15,133 nucleotides of DNA from an uncultured Clostridia bacterium (GTDB lineage: Bacteria > Bacillota > Clostridia > Oscillospirales > Acutalibacteraceae), in assembly GCA_944384865.1 (NCBI GenBank), contig CALWVC010000009.1:1-15133 (forward strand). The letters run 5' to 3'. This document shows positions 7,131-14,733 of this stretch, one piece after another. Made by a program: the position numbers and the translations under genes. Each line of letters begins with the position of its first letter. Position 1 is the first letter of the stretch. The notes under the pieces are model-generated. The model did no database searches and was not told the origin of the DNA. It was given only the letters and a program-made list of their open reading frames with translations.

Positions 7131-8489
7131 ATGCTGAATGTAGGCGATATTCTCGAGACTATTACGATGATCGAGGAGGAACATCTGGATATCCGCACGG
7201 TGACGATGGGCATTTCGTTGTTGGAATGTATGGACAGCGATGTGGACAAAGCCTGTGAAAAAATTTATGACAAGATCACCCGGTATGCAGGTGATCTTGT
7301 ACCGGTCTGTGAACAGATTCAGAAAGAATACGGCATTCCGATCATTCATAAACGGATTTCGGTGACGCCGGTGGCGATGCTGGCGGCGGCGTGTCAGGGT
7401 GCGAATCCCGTGAAATTCGCAAGAACGCTGGAAAAAGCGGCAAACGCGGTAGGCGTCAATTTTATCGGCGGTTATTCGGCGCTGGTGCACAAGGGCTTTT
7501 CGGCCGGGGACTATGCGCTGATTGAATCGATTCCCCAGGCGCTGGCGGAAACAGAACATGTGTGTTCGTCGGTCAACATCGGCTCAACAAAAACCGGGCT
7601 GAATATGGACGCGGTAGCAAAGATGGGCCGTGTGATCCGCAGCAGTGCGGAGGCGACCGCCGACCGCAACTGTATCGGCGCGGCCAAGCTGGTGGTGTTC
7701 TGCAATGCGCCGGAGGATAATCCGTTTATGGCGGGCGCGTTTCACGGGCCCGGCGAGCCGGACTGTGTGATCAACGTGGGAGTATCCGGCCCGGGGGTGG
7801 TTCGGGCGGCGTTGGCAAAGTCCCAGGGGCTGGACATTACCGGCGTGGCGGATCTGGTCAAGCGCACGGCGTTTAAGATCACGCGGATGGGTCAGCTGGT
7901 AGCAAAAGAGGCGTCTAAACGGCTGTGCGTGCCGTTTGGCATTGTCGATCTGTCGCTGGCGCCCACGCCGGCGGTAGGTGATTCGGTGGCGCATATCCTG
8001 GAAGAGATGGGGCTGGAGCAGTGCGGCGCGTGCGGAACCACCGCCTGTCTGGCGTTGCTGAACGATGCGGTGAAAAAGGGCGGCGTGATGGCGTCGTCTC
8101 ATGTGGGCGGCCTTTCCGGCGCGTTTATCCCGGTATCCGAAGACGCAGGGATGATTGACGCCGCCAAAGCCGGCACCCTGACCATTGAAAAGCTTGAAGC
8201 GATGACCGCCGTTTGTTCGGTAGGGTTGGATATGATCGTAATCCCCGGCGATACGCCGGCGGAGGTGATCTCCGGCATCATTGCGGATGAAGCGGCGATC
8301 GGCATGGTGAATTTCAAGACAACGGCGGTGCGTTTGATTCCGGCGATCGGCCGGCAGGTGGGCGATGAACTGAATTTTGGCGGACTGTTAGGGGCTGGCC
8401 CGGTTATGCGGGTCAATACGGCGTCCCCGGCAAAGTTTATTGCCCGGGGCGGGCAATTGCCCGCGCCCATGCAGGCATTGAAAAATTAG
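7131..8489 (+). CDS. PFL family protein (UPF0210), function unknown
   Basis: 452 residues, the usual size of UPF0210. Recognisable stretches include the N-terminal IEEEHLDIRTVTMGISLLEC, the central FIGGYSALVHKGFSAGD and SSVNIGSTKTGLNMDAV, the glycine-rich VINVGVSGPGVV, and the C-terminal CGACGTTACLALLNDAVKKGG and SSHVGGLSGAFIPVSED. The family resembles the pyruvate-formate-lyase/glycyl-radical barrel in structural classification, hence the name, but I see no glycyl-radical C-terminal motif and no activase gene nearby. No activity is established as far as I know. The ATG is preceded by GAAAGGAT. It is cotranscribed with the ACT-domain gene and ends just before a strong hairpin. Confidence 0.93.
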   Translation: MLNVGDILETITMIEEEHLDIRTVTMGISLLECMDSDVDKACEKIYDKITRYAGDLVPVCEQIQKEYGIPIIHKRISVTPVAMLAAACQGANPVKFARTLEKAANAVGVNFIGGYSALVHKGFSAGDYALIESIPQALAETEHVCSSVNIGSTKTGLNMDAVAKMGRVIRSSAEATADRNCIGAAKLVVFCNAPEDNPFMAGAFHGPGEPDCVINVGVSGPGVVRAALAKSQGLDITGVADLVKRTAFKITRMGQLVAKEASKRLCVPFGIVDLSLAPTPAVGDSVAHILEEMGLEQCGACGTTACLALLNDAVKKGGVMASSHVGGLSGAFIPVSEDAGMIDAAKAGTLTIEKLEAMTAVCSVGLDMIVIPGDTPAEVISGIIADEAAIGMVNFKTTAVRLIPAIGRQVGDELNFGGLLGAGPVMRVNTASPAKFIARGGQLPAPMQALKN

Positions 8490-8508
8490 AAAAATAGCGT
8501 AATAATAT

Positions 8509-8551
8509 AAAAAGCTCCTGTCGCGGCAATTCGCTGTGTCAGGAGCTTTTT
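8509..8551. terminator. Bidirectional intrinsic terminator between UPF0210 and GH95 genes
   Basis: AAAAAGCTCCTG (8509-8520) and CAGGAGCTTTTT (8540-8551) form a perfect 12-bp stem with a 19-nt loop. A T-run ends the stem on the plus strand and likewise on the minus strand. It sits 19 bases after the UPF0210 stop and 28 bases after the end of the convergent GH95 gene, so it can serve both. Confidence 0.88.
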
Positions 8552-8579
8552 GAAGGTTTTCATTAGATGATCTGCGGCG

Positions 8580-11186
8580 TCAACACCCCTGTATAAACCG
8601 CAGGTAACGGTCTGTTTGCAGGCGGGTTGCGTGATGGATGGTCTGAAACACACCAGCGCTTTCATCTGTGCCGCATACAGCGGTGATCCGATAGGTGACC
8701 GTTTCGCAGGCGGCAAAATCCGTCTGTGTATCGGTATAACATCCTCCGGAGATCTGTTCGGCGATTTTTGTATAACAGGGCGCGCTGTCAATCGCCCGAT
8801 AGACATTATACAGCATATCGGGCCGGGCCTGCCAGGTTAGTGTCAGCGTATCCCGATCCACTGTCAGATGTTCCGGCGGCGTAATTTTCGGGGAGGCAGG
8901 AATGTCGCTGATCCGGTAGCAGTCGCCGGGGCGGGTGTCAAACGCGATTTTATCTTCTGCCAGCGTTTTAAAAGCGACCGTCTGCCCGTTCGGCCCGGTC
9001 ACAGCGGCCTTGGATATTTTGGGGTATTTTAAGATAGCGCGCGAACCTTTTTTAGAGTGAATCTGAAACTGCGTTGCACAGCCGTTTTTCCAATGTGCGT
9101 CCACCTCAAAGCCGCCCCGGGCGCATAATCCGGTATAGCTGCCGGTTTTCCACAGATCCGGCAGCGCAGGCAGCAGATGTATATATCCTTCATGGCTTTG
9201 CAGCAGCATTTCGGCAATGCCGGCGGTGGCGCCGAAATTGCCGTCGATCTGAAACGGCGGATGCGTATCCCACAAATTATCCAGCGTGCGGGTGCGCAGC
9301 ATCTGTTGCAGCAACCGGTGTGCCCGGTTGCCGTCGCCGGTACGGGCCCAGGCGTTGAACCGGTGTGCCAGCGCCCAGCCGGTGGAATCGTCTCCGCGCA
9401 GATCCAGCGTGCGTTTTGCCGCGTCCATCCAGGCGTCGGTTTCGGAGTTGATCAGTGTACCGGGACACAATCCTACCAACTGAGAAATATGACGGTGGTG
9501 ATACTCGCCGATCTCTCCGTAAAAGCATTCTTCCATATATTCTTTGATCTGACCGGACCAGCCAATCTGCACCGGCTGATAATGTGGCTGTTGGCGGTTT
9601 TGCTCTTGCACAGTGTCATTATCAAGACCCAGTATTTCAGCGGCCTTCAGAAAATCACGGCCGTTTTCGTAAAGCATCTGCTGATCGAACGCACAGCCGA
9701 TGGCAGCGTAATATTTTCCTGTGGCGATATACGGCCCATTGCGCATCTGTTCCGGTGAGGCGGAAAGTGCGACAAGATAAGCGTCGTCGTACCGCCTGAC
9801 CGTTTTGGTTAAAAACCGGCTCATGCCCTCCAGCGCAGGCAGCGTGGTATCGCGCAAAATATGTTGATCGCGGGTAAAGTCGTAATAGTCCCAAAACAGC
9901 TTGGAGGTCAGGCCGCCGGTGCCGGGGCCGGAGTGGGCAAACGGCCCTTCAATTGTATAGGGGTAGCAGCCGGTGCCGATCGTCCAGCCGCAGGCGCCCG
10001 GTTCTGGCGTATATTGTGCAGGCAGGCAGTCTTTGATATATTCTGACGCGAGGCGTTGCGCCTGCGGCAAAAAAGCCTTAAAGAAATCGGCATATGATTC
10101 AAATAATTCCGCCAGATTGGTGGAAAAGACCGGCCAGTAGTTCATTTGTATATTAATATTGTGCCAATAGCCGCTGCCCCAGGGAGACAGGTCGTGACAG
10201 TTCCAGATGCCCTGCAGATTGGGCGGCAGACAGCCTTTGCGCGATGAACAGATCATCAGATAACGTCCATATTGGAAAAACAGGATCTCTAAAGCCGGAA
10301 ATGCCTGCCCGTCGGCATAGGCTCTGACCATCCGGTCGGTGGGAAGTTCGTTTGTGTGCCCGTCGAGGTCGAGCCGCACACGATCGAAGAGGGCGGTATA
10401 ATCCCTGCGGTGCCGGCGGACAAGCGTCTGATAGTCTTTGGCTGCCGCGTCGGCGACATAATCGGCAATGCGGTCATAGGGATCTATAGCGTCTAGCTTT
10501 TTGCGCGGGTTCTGTTCGGTGAATATCCGGCTGCACAGGCGGTAGTTGGTGCCGCAGGCGAACAAAATAACGGCACTGGTCGCCTGTTTTACCGTTAGGC
10601 GATCCTGGTGTGCGCTGAGTTGTCCGTCTGTCAAAATCTTCATCTGGCCGGCAAACAGGATATTATAAAAATTCATCTTGCCCCGAAGCGTGATGACGTC
10701 GTCGCGCACCAGCACCGTTCCCGATTTTGCGCCGCCGTCGTCGGGTTGCAGGGCATAATCCTTGATAAACGGAATCACACCTCGCGCGGTAAATGACAGC
10801 GCGCCGGGTTTCGATGCGGTAAAACGCATCACCAGCACCTTGTCTGGATACGAGGCAAAATAATCCCGGGTGTAGTTGACGCCGTCGCAGGCATAGCGGA
10901 CATAGGCTGTGGCTGTTTGCAGATCCAGCCCCCGTTCATAGCGCTGTATGTCCAGATGGTTAAATTCAAAATACAATTCGGCGAAATTATTTAGTCCGCC
11001 CATCATCCCAATTGGGGAAAAGCCTGGATTTTCCAGAGAATTTTCGGTAATCTGAACACGCTCCCGGTCGGTGCGGCCGAAAATATTAGCGCCCAGATAG
11101 CCGTTGCCGATCGGCAGCGACTGGTGTTCCCAACCGAAATCAGAATCCTCTGCCGGTTGGTTATAAAATAATCGAAGAGCGTGCAT
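8580..11186 (-). CDS. GH95 glycoside hydrolase (alpha-L-fucosidase/galactosidase family) with FN3-like tail
   Basis: 868 residues without a signal peptide, so probably cytoplasmic. The N-terminus has the GH95 pattern LPIGNGYLGANIFG (24-37) and RERVQITENSL. The (alpha/alpha)6 core has HNINIQMNYWP with Asn343 and Asn345, the SPE motif with Glu479 (general-acid position by comparison with Bifidobacterium AfcA), QIDGNFGATAGIAEM (646-660), and ARGGFEVD with Asp696. Residues ~768-850 (ITPPEHLTV...LTWQARPDMLYNVYRA...YRITAV) look like a fibronectin type III domain, unusual at this end of GH95. GH95 enzymes invert alpha-L-fucosidic or alpha-L-galactosidic linkages; the exact substrate is not determined. 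The ATG at 11186 follows AAGGAGA on the minus strand. It is a separate transcription unit from the XRE gene upstream, which ends in a terminator. Confidence 0.9.
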   Translation of the reverse strand: MHALRLFYNQPAEDSDFGWEHQSLPIGNGYLGANIFGRTDRERVQITENSLENPGFSPIGMMGGLNNFAELYFEFNHLDIQRYERGLDLQTATAYVRYACDGVNYTRDYFASYPDKVLVMRFTASKPGALSFTARGVIPFIKDYALQPDDGGAKSGTVLVRDDVITLRGKMNFYNILFAGQMKILTDGQLSAHQDRLTVKQATSAVILFACGTNYRLCSRIFTEQNPRKKLDAIDPYDRIADYVADAAAKDYQTLVRRHRRDYTALFDRVRLDLDGHTNELPTDRMVRAYADGQAFPALEILFFQYGRYLMICSSRKGCLPPNLQGIWNCHDLSPWGSGYWHNINIQMNYWPVFSTNLAELFESYADFFKAFLPQAQRLASEYIKDCLPAQYTPEPGACGWTIGTGCYPYTIEGPFAHSGPGTGGLTSKLFWDYYDFTRDQHILRDTTLPALEGMSRFLTKTVRRYDDAYLVALSASPEQMRNGPYIATGKYYAAIGCAFDQQMLYENGRDFLKAAEILGLDNDTVQEQNRQQPHYQPVQIGWSGQIKEYMEECFYGEIGEYHHRHISQLVGLCPGTLINSETDAWMDAAKRTLDLRGDDSTGWALAHRFNAWARTGDGNRAHRLLQQMLRTRTLDNLWDTHPPFQIDGNFGATAGIAEMLLQSHEGYIHLLPALPDLWKTGSYTGLCARGGFEVDAHWKNGCATQFQIHSKKGSRAILKYPKISKAAVTGPNGQTVAFKTLAEDKIAFDTRPGDCYRISDIPASPKITPPEHLTVDRDTLTLTWQARPDMLYNVYRAIDSAPCYTKIAEQISGGCYTDTQTDFAACETVTYRITAVCGTDESAGVFQTIHHATRLQTDRYLRFIQGC

Positions 11187-11228
11187 AGGCGGTTCTCCTT
11201 TTTTATGGTGTTTATGTTATGATATTTC

Positions 11229-11258
11229 AGTATAGCACTATTTCGACCTTTAATCCAT
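11229..11258 (-). promoter_or_regulatory. Probable extended -10 promoter of the GH95 gene
   Basis: On the minus strand TGCTATACT gives an extended -10 (TATACT at 11229-11234), about 43 bases before the ATG. The -35 region (TGGATT, 18 bp upstream) is poor, suggesting dependence on the extended -10 or on an activator. Confidence 0.45.
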
Positions 11259-11317
11259 GGATAATTACGATCAACTGGAGCCGATTTGTGGTATTTTTGA
11301 AGAACAAACAATAAAAA

Positions 11318-11358
11318 ACAGCACAGGCACATAAACCGGCTTTATGTGCCTGTGCTGT
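11318..11358 (-). terminator. Intrinsic terminator after the XRE regulator
   Basis: A perfect 18-bp stem (11318-11335 with 11341-11358) with a 5-nt loop, followed on the minus strand by a T-run (11313-11317). It lies 27 bases beyond the XRE stop and isolates it from GH95. Confidence 0.88.
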
Positions 11359-11385
11359 ATATGCACATTTTTATGTAGTTAAACG

Positions 11386-11592
11386 TTAATTTTTCATTAA
11401 ATTAGCGATGGAAGTATTTAGGCTTGTACTGATTTGATCCAGCACTTTGATAGAGGGATTCGCCTCGCCTCGTTCGATCTGCCCCAGATATTTTGTGCTG
11501 ATCTGGCAATGAAACGCCAGTTCCTCCTGAGACATCTGCAGTTTTTTTCGTCTTGTGTGTACATTTTTTCCGATCTTTTGCGAGATGTTCAA
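11386..11592 (-). CDS. Small XRE-family helix-turn-helix regulator
   Basis: 68 residues from the start chosen here. It is a lone HTH_3 domain: KIGKNVHTRRKKLQMSQEELAFHCQ, then the recognition helix ISTKYLGQIERGEANPSIKVLDQIS (key residues YLGQIERG and NPSI). The frame extends to a TTG at 11607, but that codon overlaps GGGAGGGG (11598-11605 on the minus strand), an ideal ribosome-binding site for the in-frame TTG at 11592 (MNISQKIG). The promoter (-10 at 11622-11627) would put the transcript start near 11615, only eight bases before TTG 11607, which also favours 11592. It shares the YLG-IE-G-ANPSI-LD motif with the second XRE gene at 14958. It has its own terminator. Target genes are unknown; the flanking GH95 and GH3 genes are candidates. 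Confidence 0.85.
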   Translation of the reverse strand: MNISQKIGKNVHTRRKKLQMSQEELAFHCQISTKYLGQIERGEANPSIKVLDQISTSLNTSIANLMKN

Positions 11593-11621
11593 AATAACCC
11601 CTCCCAAATTATGATATATTT

Positions 11622-11650
11622 ATTGTAATATAAGGAATAAATTTTGCCAA
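11622..11650 (-). promoter_or_regulatory. Sigma-A promoter of the XRE regulator
   Basis: On the minus strand TTGGCA (11645-11650) and TACAAT (11622-11627), each one base off consensus, are exactly 17 bp apart. GGAA-N6-TTCC (11651-11664) abuts the -35 and could be an operator. The 283-bp gap 11608-11890 otherwise holds the GH3 terminator and AT-rich sequence in which I see no gene. Confidence 0.75.
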
Positions 11651-11840
11651 GGAACGATAATTCCCTTTTTAAAATCATGGAAAAGCATGAACCCGGCACA
11701 CGATGGTCTGGGTTGAATAGAAAACCGGTAAGTGAAATAAACTCACAAATAAAATTGCAGTATGTGTATTTTCTTCACTTATTATATAGAATATTTGGCC
11801 AAAAGTCAAGAGAAAAATCAATAAATTATTGCAATAAATA

Positions 11841-11877
11841 AAAAATAGCAGCCGGTGAGATGGGTTCGGCCGGCGGC
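11841..11877 (-). terminator. Probable terminator of the GH3 gene
   Basis: On the minus strand GCCGCCGG (11870-11877) pairs with CCGGCTGC (11848-11855) with one mismatch and a 14-nt loop, followed by TATTTTTTATTT. It begins 14 bases past the GH3 stop. Confidence 0.6.
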
Positions 11878-11890
11878 GGATCGTTTGGAG

Positions 11891-13426
11891 TCAAAATTGA
11901 AATAATCGGTTGACCACGGTTTTACAGGTTGCGTCCGCCACGCCGCAGGTGTTGATGACGGTATCAGCTTGCGCCTGATATTCCAGATGAAAGTAAGGAT
12001 GATAAAAATTCACAAAAACAACCGGCGTGCCAAGTTTGGTCCAGCCGCCCATCATATTGCGGGCCATCGGACCGTGCAGCCGGATGACGTTGGTGCCGTA
12101 GCCGGTGGGCGTCCCGACCGAACAGATCACCAGATCGTAGCCGCCGTTTTTGATCTGATTTGTCAGGGTTTGAGGGCCCGGATCGCACAGTAGCGTTACA
12201 TGGTTGAAATGCTTTGACAGTTCCTGCTGTAAATCGTTGTATACCGTATGATTCTGATAATCGTTCATGATTACGGCGTGCAGGATGTTTGCGTCCCGTT
12301 TCAGACGCAGCGGCAGCAGCCGCGTCCGGTCGCGGATGACCGCGATGCTTTTTTGCACCACAGAATCAGACAGCGCCTGCAGGTCGGCGGTAAACGCACT
12401 TTTTGGCCGCATGGCGCGGGCCTGCTGCAGAAAGCACAGCACCCGATAGGCTCGCAGGCGCAGCGTTGGTTCCGGCAGCTCGCCGGATTGTACGCAGGCG
12501 GTCAGCTCCCGGATAAACCGGTCGTCCGGGTTGGCAAACAGCAGCACATCTCCGCCGTTTTTCAAAAAGGTGGCGCAGGCCCTGTAATAATTCATAAATC
12601 CGCAGAAACCGCCCATTTCTACTGCATCAGAGATGATGATGCCTTCAAATCCCATCCGTTCCTTCAATAGCTTGGTCATCAGGTTATAAGACAGGGTTGC
12701 GGGCGGATACAGCTCCAGCTGCGGGTCTTTTTCATCCAGACAGGGCAGCGCGATATGACCGGGCATCACGGCCATGACGCCTTTATCGATCATATCCTGA
12801 TAGATCCGGCCGTAGGTGTCCAGCCACTCCTGTTCAGACAGGGGATTTTCCGGGGTCGTCAGATGCTGATCATAGACGGTAGCTCCGTCGCCGGGGAAAT
12901 GTTTGACAGTGGCGACCAGCCCGCCGTCCTGCATGCCCTGCATATATGCGCCGCAGATGCGGGAAACCGTATTCGGATCGCCGCCGGCGGTGCGCAGAGA
13001 GGCCATGGGCGAATCCGGATTTAACAACAGGTCCACGCAGGGGGCCAGCGACCATTTATAGCCGGCTTCCAGCGCGTCTTTCGCCGCGGCGCGGCCTACA
13101 TCATATGCAATCGACGGATCGTTGGCTTTTGCCAGCGCATACATGGACGGAAAGCGGACGCAGCCCTGGATCGCAGCGCCGGAGCCACATTCAATGTCCG
13201 CTACGACGATGGGATCTCCGCTGTTATAACGCCTGAGCTTGGGGATACAGGCTTTTGCCAGTTCTTTTGTGGTTTTATGTAAAAAAATGCAGTCGCAGGG
13301 GATTTTCGGATCCGGCTGTTCGGCGTTTACAGACGGACAGCAAACCGTATATAACAATTCGCGGATGGTCATGGTATCCGCTCGTTTACGAAGACGTGCG
13401 TCCTCCAGCAATCGAAACTTCATCAT
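11891..13426 (-). CDS. GH3 glycoside hydrolase, NagZ-like beta-N-acetylhexosaminidase type
   Basis: 511 residues from the start chosen here, without a signal peptide. The GH3 barrel shows the NagZ-type loop KHFPGDG followed by YDQH (Lys and His near 175-176, Asp-x-His near 186-188), the dyad that separates N-acetylglucosaminidases from other GH3 enzymes. GFEGIIISDAVEMGG holds the nucleophile aspartate (near 267). The remaining ~200 residues form a second alpha/beta domain, as in two-domain Bacillus NagZ. The family cleaves, or phosphorolyses, terminal beta-GlcNAc from muropeptides or glycans; which one is not decidable here. The frame extends to TTG 13447, but GGAG lies six bases before ATG 13426, so that start is preferred. 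A consensus promoter precedes it and vanW diverges from it. Confidence 0.9.
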   Translation of the reverse strand: MMKFRLLEDARLRKRADTMTIRELLYTVCCPSVNAEQPDPKIPCDCIFLHKTTKELAKACIPKLRRYNSGDPIVVADIECGSGAAIQGCVRFPSMYALAKANDPSIAYDVGRAAAKDALEAGYKWSLAPCVDLLLNPDSPMASLRTAGGDPNTVSRICGAYMQGMQDGGLVATVKHFPGDGATVYDQHLTTPENPLSEQEWLDTYGRIYQDMIDKGVMAVMPGHIALPCLDEKDPQLELYPPATLSYNLMTKLLKERMGFEGIIISDAVEMGGFCGFMNYYRACATFLKNGGDVLLFANPDDRFIRELTACVQSGELPEPTLRLRAYRVLCFLQQARAMRPKSAFTADLQALSDSVVQKSIAVIRDRTRLLPLRLKRDANILHAVIMNDYQNHTVYNDLQQELSKHFNHVTLLCDPGPQTLTNQIKNGGYDLVICSVGTPTGYGTNVIRLHGPMARNMMGGWTKLGTPVVFVNFYHPYFHLEYQAQADTVINTCGVADATCKTVVNRLFQF

Positions 13427-13457
13427 CTCAGGCTCCGTTGTAATCAATTTGTAGTTT

Positions 13458-13487
13458 ATTATAGGGCGGTGCGGCGCTCTGTGTCAA
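13458..13487 (-). promoter_or_regulatory. Consensus sigma-A promoter of the GH3 gene
   Basis: On the minus strand TTGACA (13482-13487) and TATAAT (13458-13463) are both perfect matches, separated by 18 bp. Transcription would start near 13451, giving a leader of about 25 bases to ATG 13426. This suggests strong expression unless repressed. Confidence 0.82.
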
Positions 13488-13520
13488 GTCCAGATTTCCG
13501 GCAGGCAGTTCAAAAAGCGT

Positions 13521-13594
13521 ATCCGGCCACCGATGTCCGGTAAAAACATCCTTTTTGCCGGATGATTTCATGCTGTAAAAAAGAAGCATGTTTT
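13521..13594. other. Hairpin-rich intergenic segment between the GH3 and vanW promoters
   Basis: GCCGGAT (13557-13563) can pair with ATCCGGC (13521-13527) or, as part of an 11-bp stem, with TCCGGTAAAAA (13536-13546); the two are mutually exclusive. Next to it CATGCT/AGCATG (13569-13574 and 13585-13590) forms a 6-bp hairpin followed by TTTT. Neither divergent promoter would transcribe this segment. It could be an sRNA, an operator or a remnant. Confidence 0.4.
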
Positions 13595-13690
13595 GCAAAT
13601 GATCCGCCCGATCAGGCTGTATCCGGTAACGGTTGTATAATCGGTTGAAAAATATGACTGTAAAATTGTGAAAATTATTGGAGATTTCTG

Positions 13691-13719
13691 TTTACAAATA
13701 GGGAAATATATGTTATATT
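13691..13719 (+). promoter_or_regulatory. Sigma-A extended -10 promoter of vanW
   Basis: TTTACA (13691-13696) and TATATT (13714-13719) are 17 bp apart, with TG one base before the -10 (TGTTATATT). The -10 ends 23 bases before the GTG start at 13743. Confidence 0.7.
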
Positions 13720-13742
13720 TATGAAACAAGGGAGTGTTGTGG

Positions 13743-14567
13743 GTGAAACGAAGGCTGTTTTGCGAGCTGTCTCCATTGACATGGAAAATATCCAGATTCA
13801 AATGCTGTATGCTGCGGCATCTGCAAAATGTATGGTTTCGCGGCTTTGCGGAGGAACAGCAAACGCTGCCGCTGCCTTTTCTGGTTTATACACACCGGTC
13901 GCGCATTCGCCGAACCTTAGGCGGCGTAGATGCGCGGCTGCAAAACAACAAAGCAGAAAACCTGCGTCTGGCGGCTCCGAAAATCAACGGGCTGCTGATT
14001 CGGCCGGGGCAGACGTTTTCGTTTTGGAAACAGGTCGGCGCCTGCACGGCCCGGCGGGGCTATCAGGAGGGGCTGATAATCAGTTGTGACGGACGGGTGT
14101 CCAGCGGTGTCGGCGGCGGGATGTGTCAGATGTCCAACCTGATCCACTGGCTGGTGCTGCATACGCCGATGCGTATCACCGAACATCATCATCACGACAG
14201 TCTGGATCTGTTTCCAGACAGCGGGCGCACGGTGCCTTTTGGCACAGGAACCTCTATTGCATATAATAATATCGATTACCGTTTCTATAACGATACAGAT
14301 GCGATTTATCAGTTGATGCTCCGTGTCGATGAGGATCATCTGGTGGGGGAGATACGCATCGACCGGCCGCAGACGGTGCAATATCATATCTGTGTAGAAG
14401 ATGAGCATTTTGTCCGGGAACCAGATGGGATATATCGCTGCGGCCGGGTAGTTCGCACACAGGCGGATCTGTTGAGCGGCCGGCTGACGTCCAGAGAGTG
14501 TCTGAAAGAAAATCATGCAAAAATCATATATGACGAACAGTTTGTACAGGATCGCATCAGGGCATAG
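13743..14567 (+). CDS. vanW: VanW family protein
   Basis: 274 residues from the GTG at 13743, almost the same length as VanW of vanB-type vancomycin-resistance clusters. Characteristic stretches are KRRLFCELSPLTWKIS, LGGVDARLQNNKAENLRLAAPKI (core LQNNKAENLRLA), IRPGQTFSFWKQVG, RGYQEGLIIS, the glycine-rich VSSGVGGGMCQMSNLIHWLVLHTP (core GVGGGMCQ-SNLIHW), EHHHHDSLDLFPDSGRTVPFG, and IDYRFYNDTD. The family's molecular function is not established; a link to the cell envelope is assumed. There is no signal peptide. The frame is open to GTG 13734, but AAGGGAG at 13728-13734 is the likely ribosome-binding site and fits GTG 13743 (8-nt spacing). No vanR, S, Y, H, B or X gene lies in the window, so this is not evidence of vancomycin resistance. 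Confidence 0.92.
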   Translation: MKRRLFCELSPLTWKISRFKCCMLRHLQNVWFRGFAEEQQTLPLPFLVYTHRSRIRRTLGGVDARLQNNKAENLRLAAPKINGLLIRPGQTFSFWKQVGACTARRGYQEGLIISCDGRVSSGVGGGMCQMSNLIHWLVLHTPMRITEHHHHDSLDLFPDSGRTVPFGTGTSIAYNNIDYRFYNDTDAIYQLMLRVDEDHLVGEIRIDRPQTVQYHICVEDEHFVREPDGIYRCGRVVRTQADLLSGRLTSRECLKENHAKIIYDEQFVQDRIRA

Positions 14568-14684
14568 CAACAGCGATAAAACGGCGGGCATTTTGCTTCG
14601 GATCGTCAGGCGGTTTGCTGTGTGGTTGTTTTTGTGATCACATCATGACCGACAGATCTGATTCAATTACCGGCTTATAATCAT

Positions 14685-14724
14685 AAAAAACAGATACATG
14701 GAACATCGCATGTATCTGTTTTTT
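14685..14724 (+). terminator. Intrinsic terminator after vanW
   Basis: A perfect 16-bp stem (AAAAAACAGATACATG at 14685-14700 with 14709-14724) and an 8-nt loop, ending in a run of eight T. It lies about 118 bases past the vanW stop; the intervening stretch shows no gene. Confidence 0.9.
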
Positions 14725-14733
14725 TTATACATT

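Noticed and set aside
7131..8489. UPF0210 protein as an active glycyl-radical enzyme because of the PFL name
   Set aside because: No C-terminal glycyl-radical motif and no radical-SAM activase gene in the window, so the name is not taken as functional evidence.
9177..9758. 193-codon plus-strand frame inside the GH95 gene
   Set aside because: GH95 motifs are continuous on the minus strand across this stretch; the antisense frame has no domain features or start signals.
11644..11841. 65-codon plus-strand frame in the GH3-XRE gap
   Set aside because: It has no ribosome-binding site, starts on the XRE promoter's -35 region and resembles no known protein; kept as non-coding spacer.
13568..13801. 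77-codon minus-strand frame across the vanW start
   Set aside because: Overlaps the vanW promoter and start, no ribosome-binding site, composition typical of AT-rich noncoding DNA.
13917..14591. 224-codon minus-strand frame opposite vanW
   Set aside because: vanW motifs run through the whole region on the plus strand; the antisense translation is featureless.
14632..14641. TGTGATCACA palindrome resembling a CRP site
   Set aside because: CRP sites need about six bases between the half-sites, here there are none, and it lies downstream of vanW rather than at a promoter.
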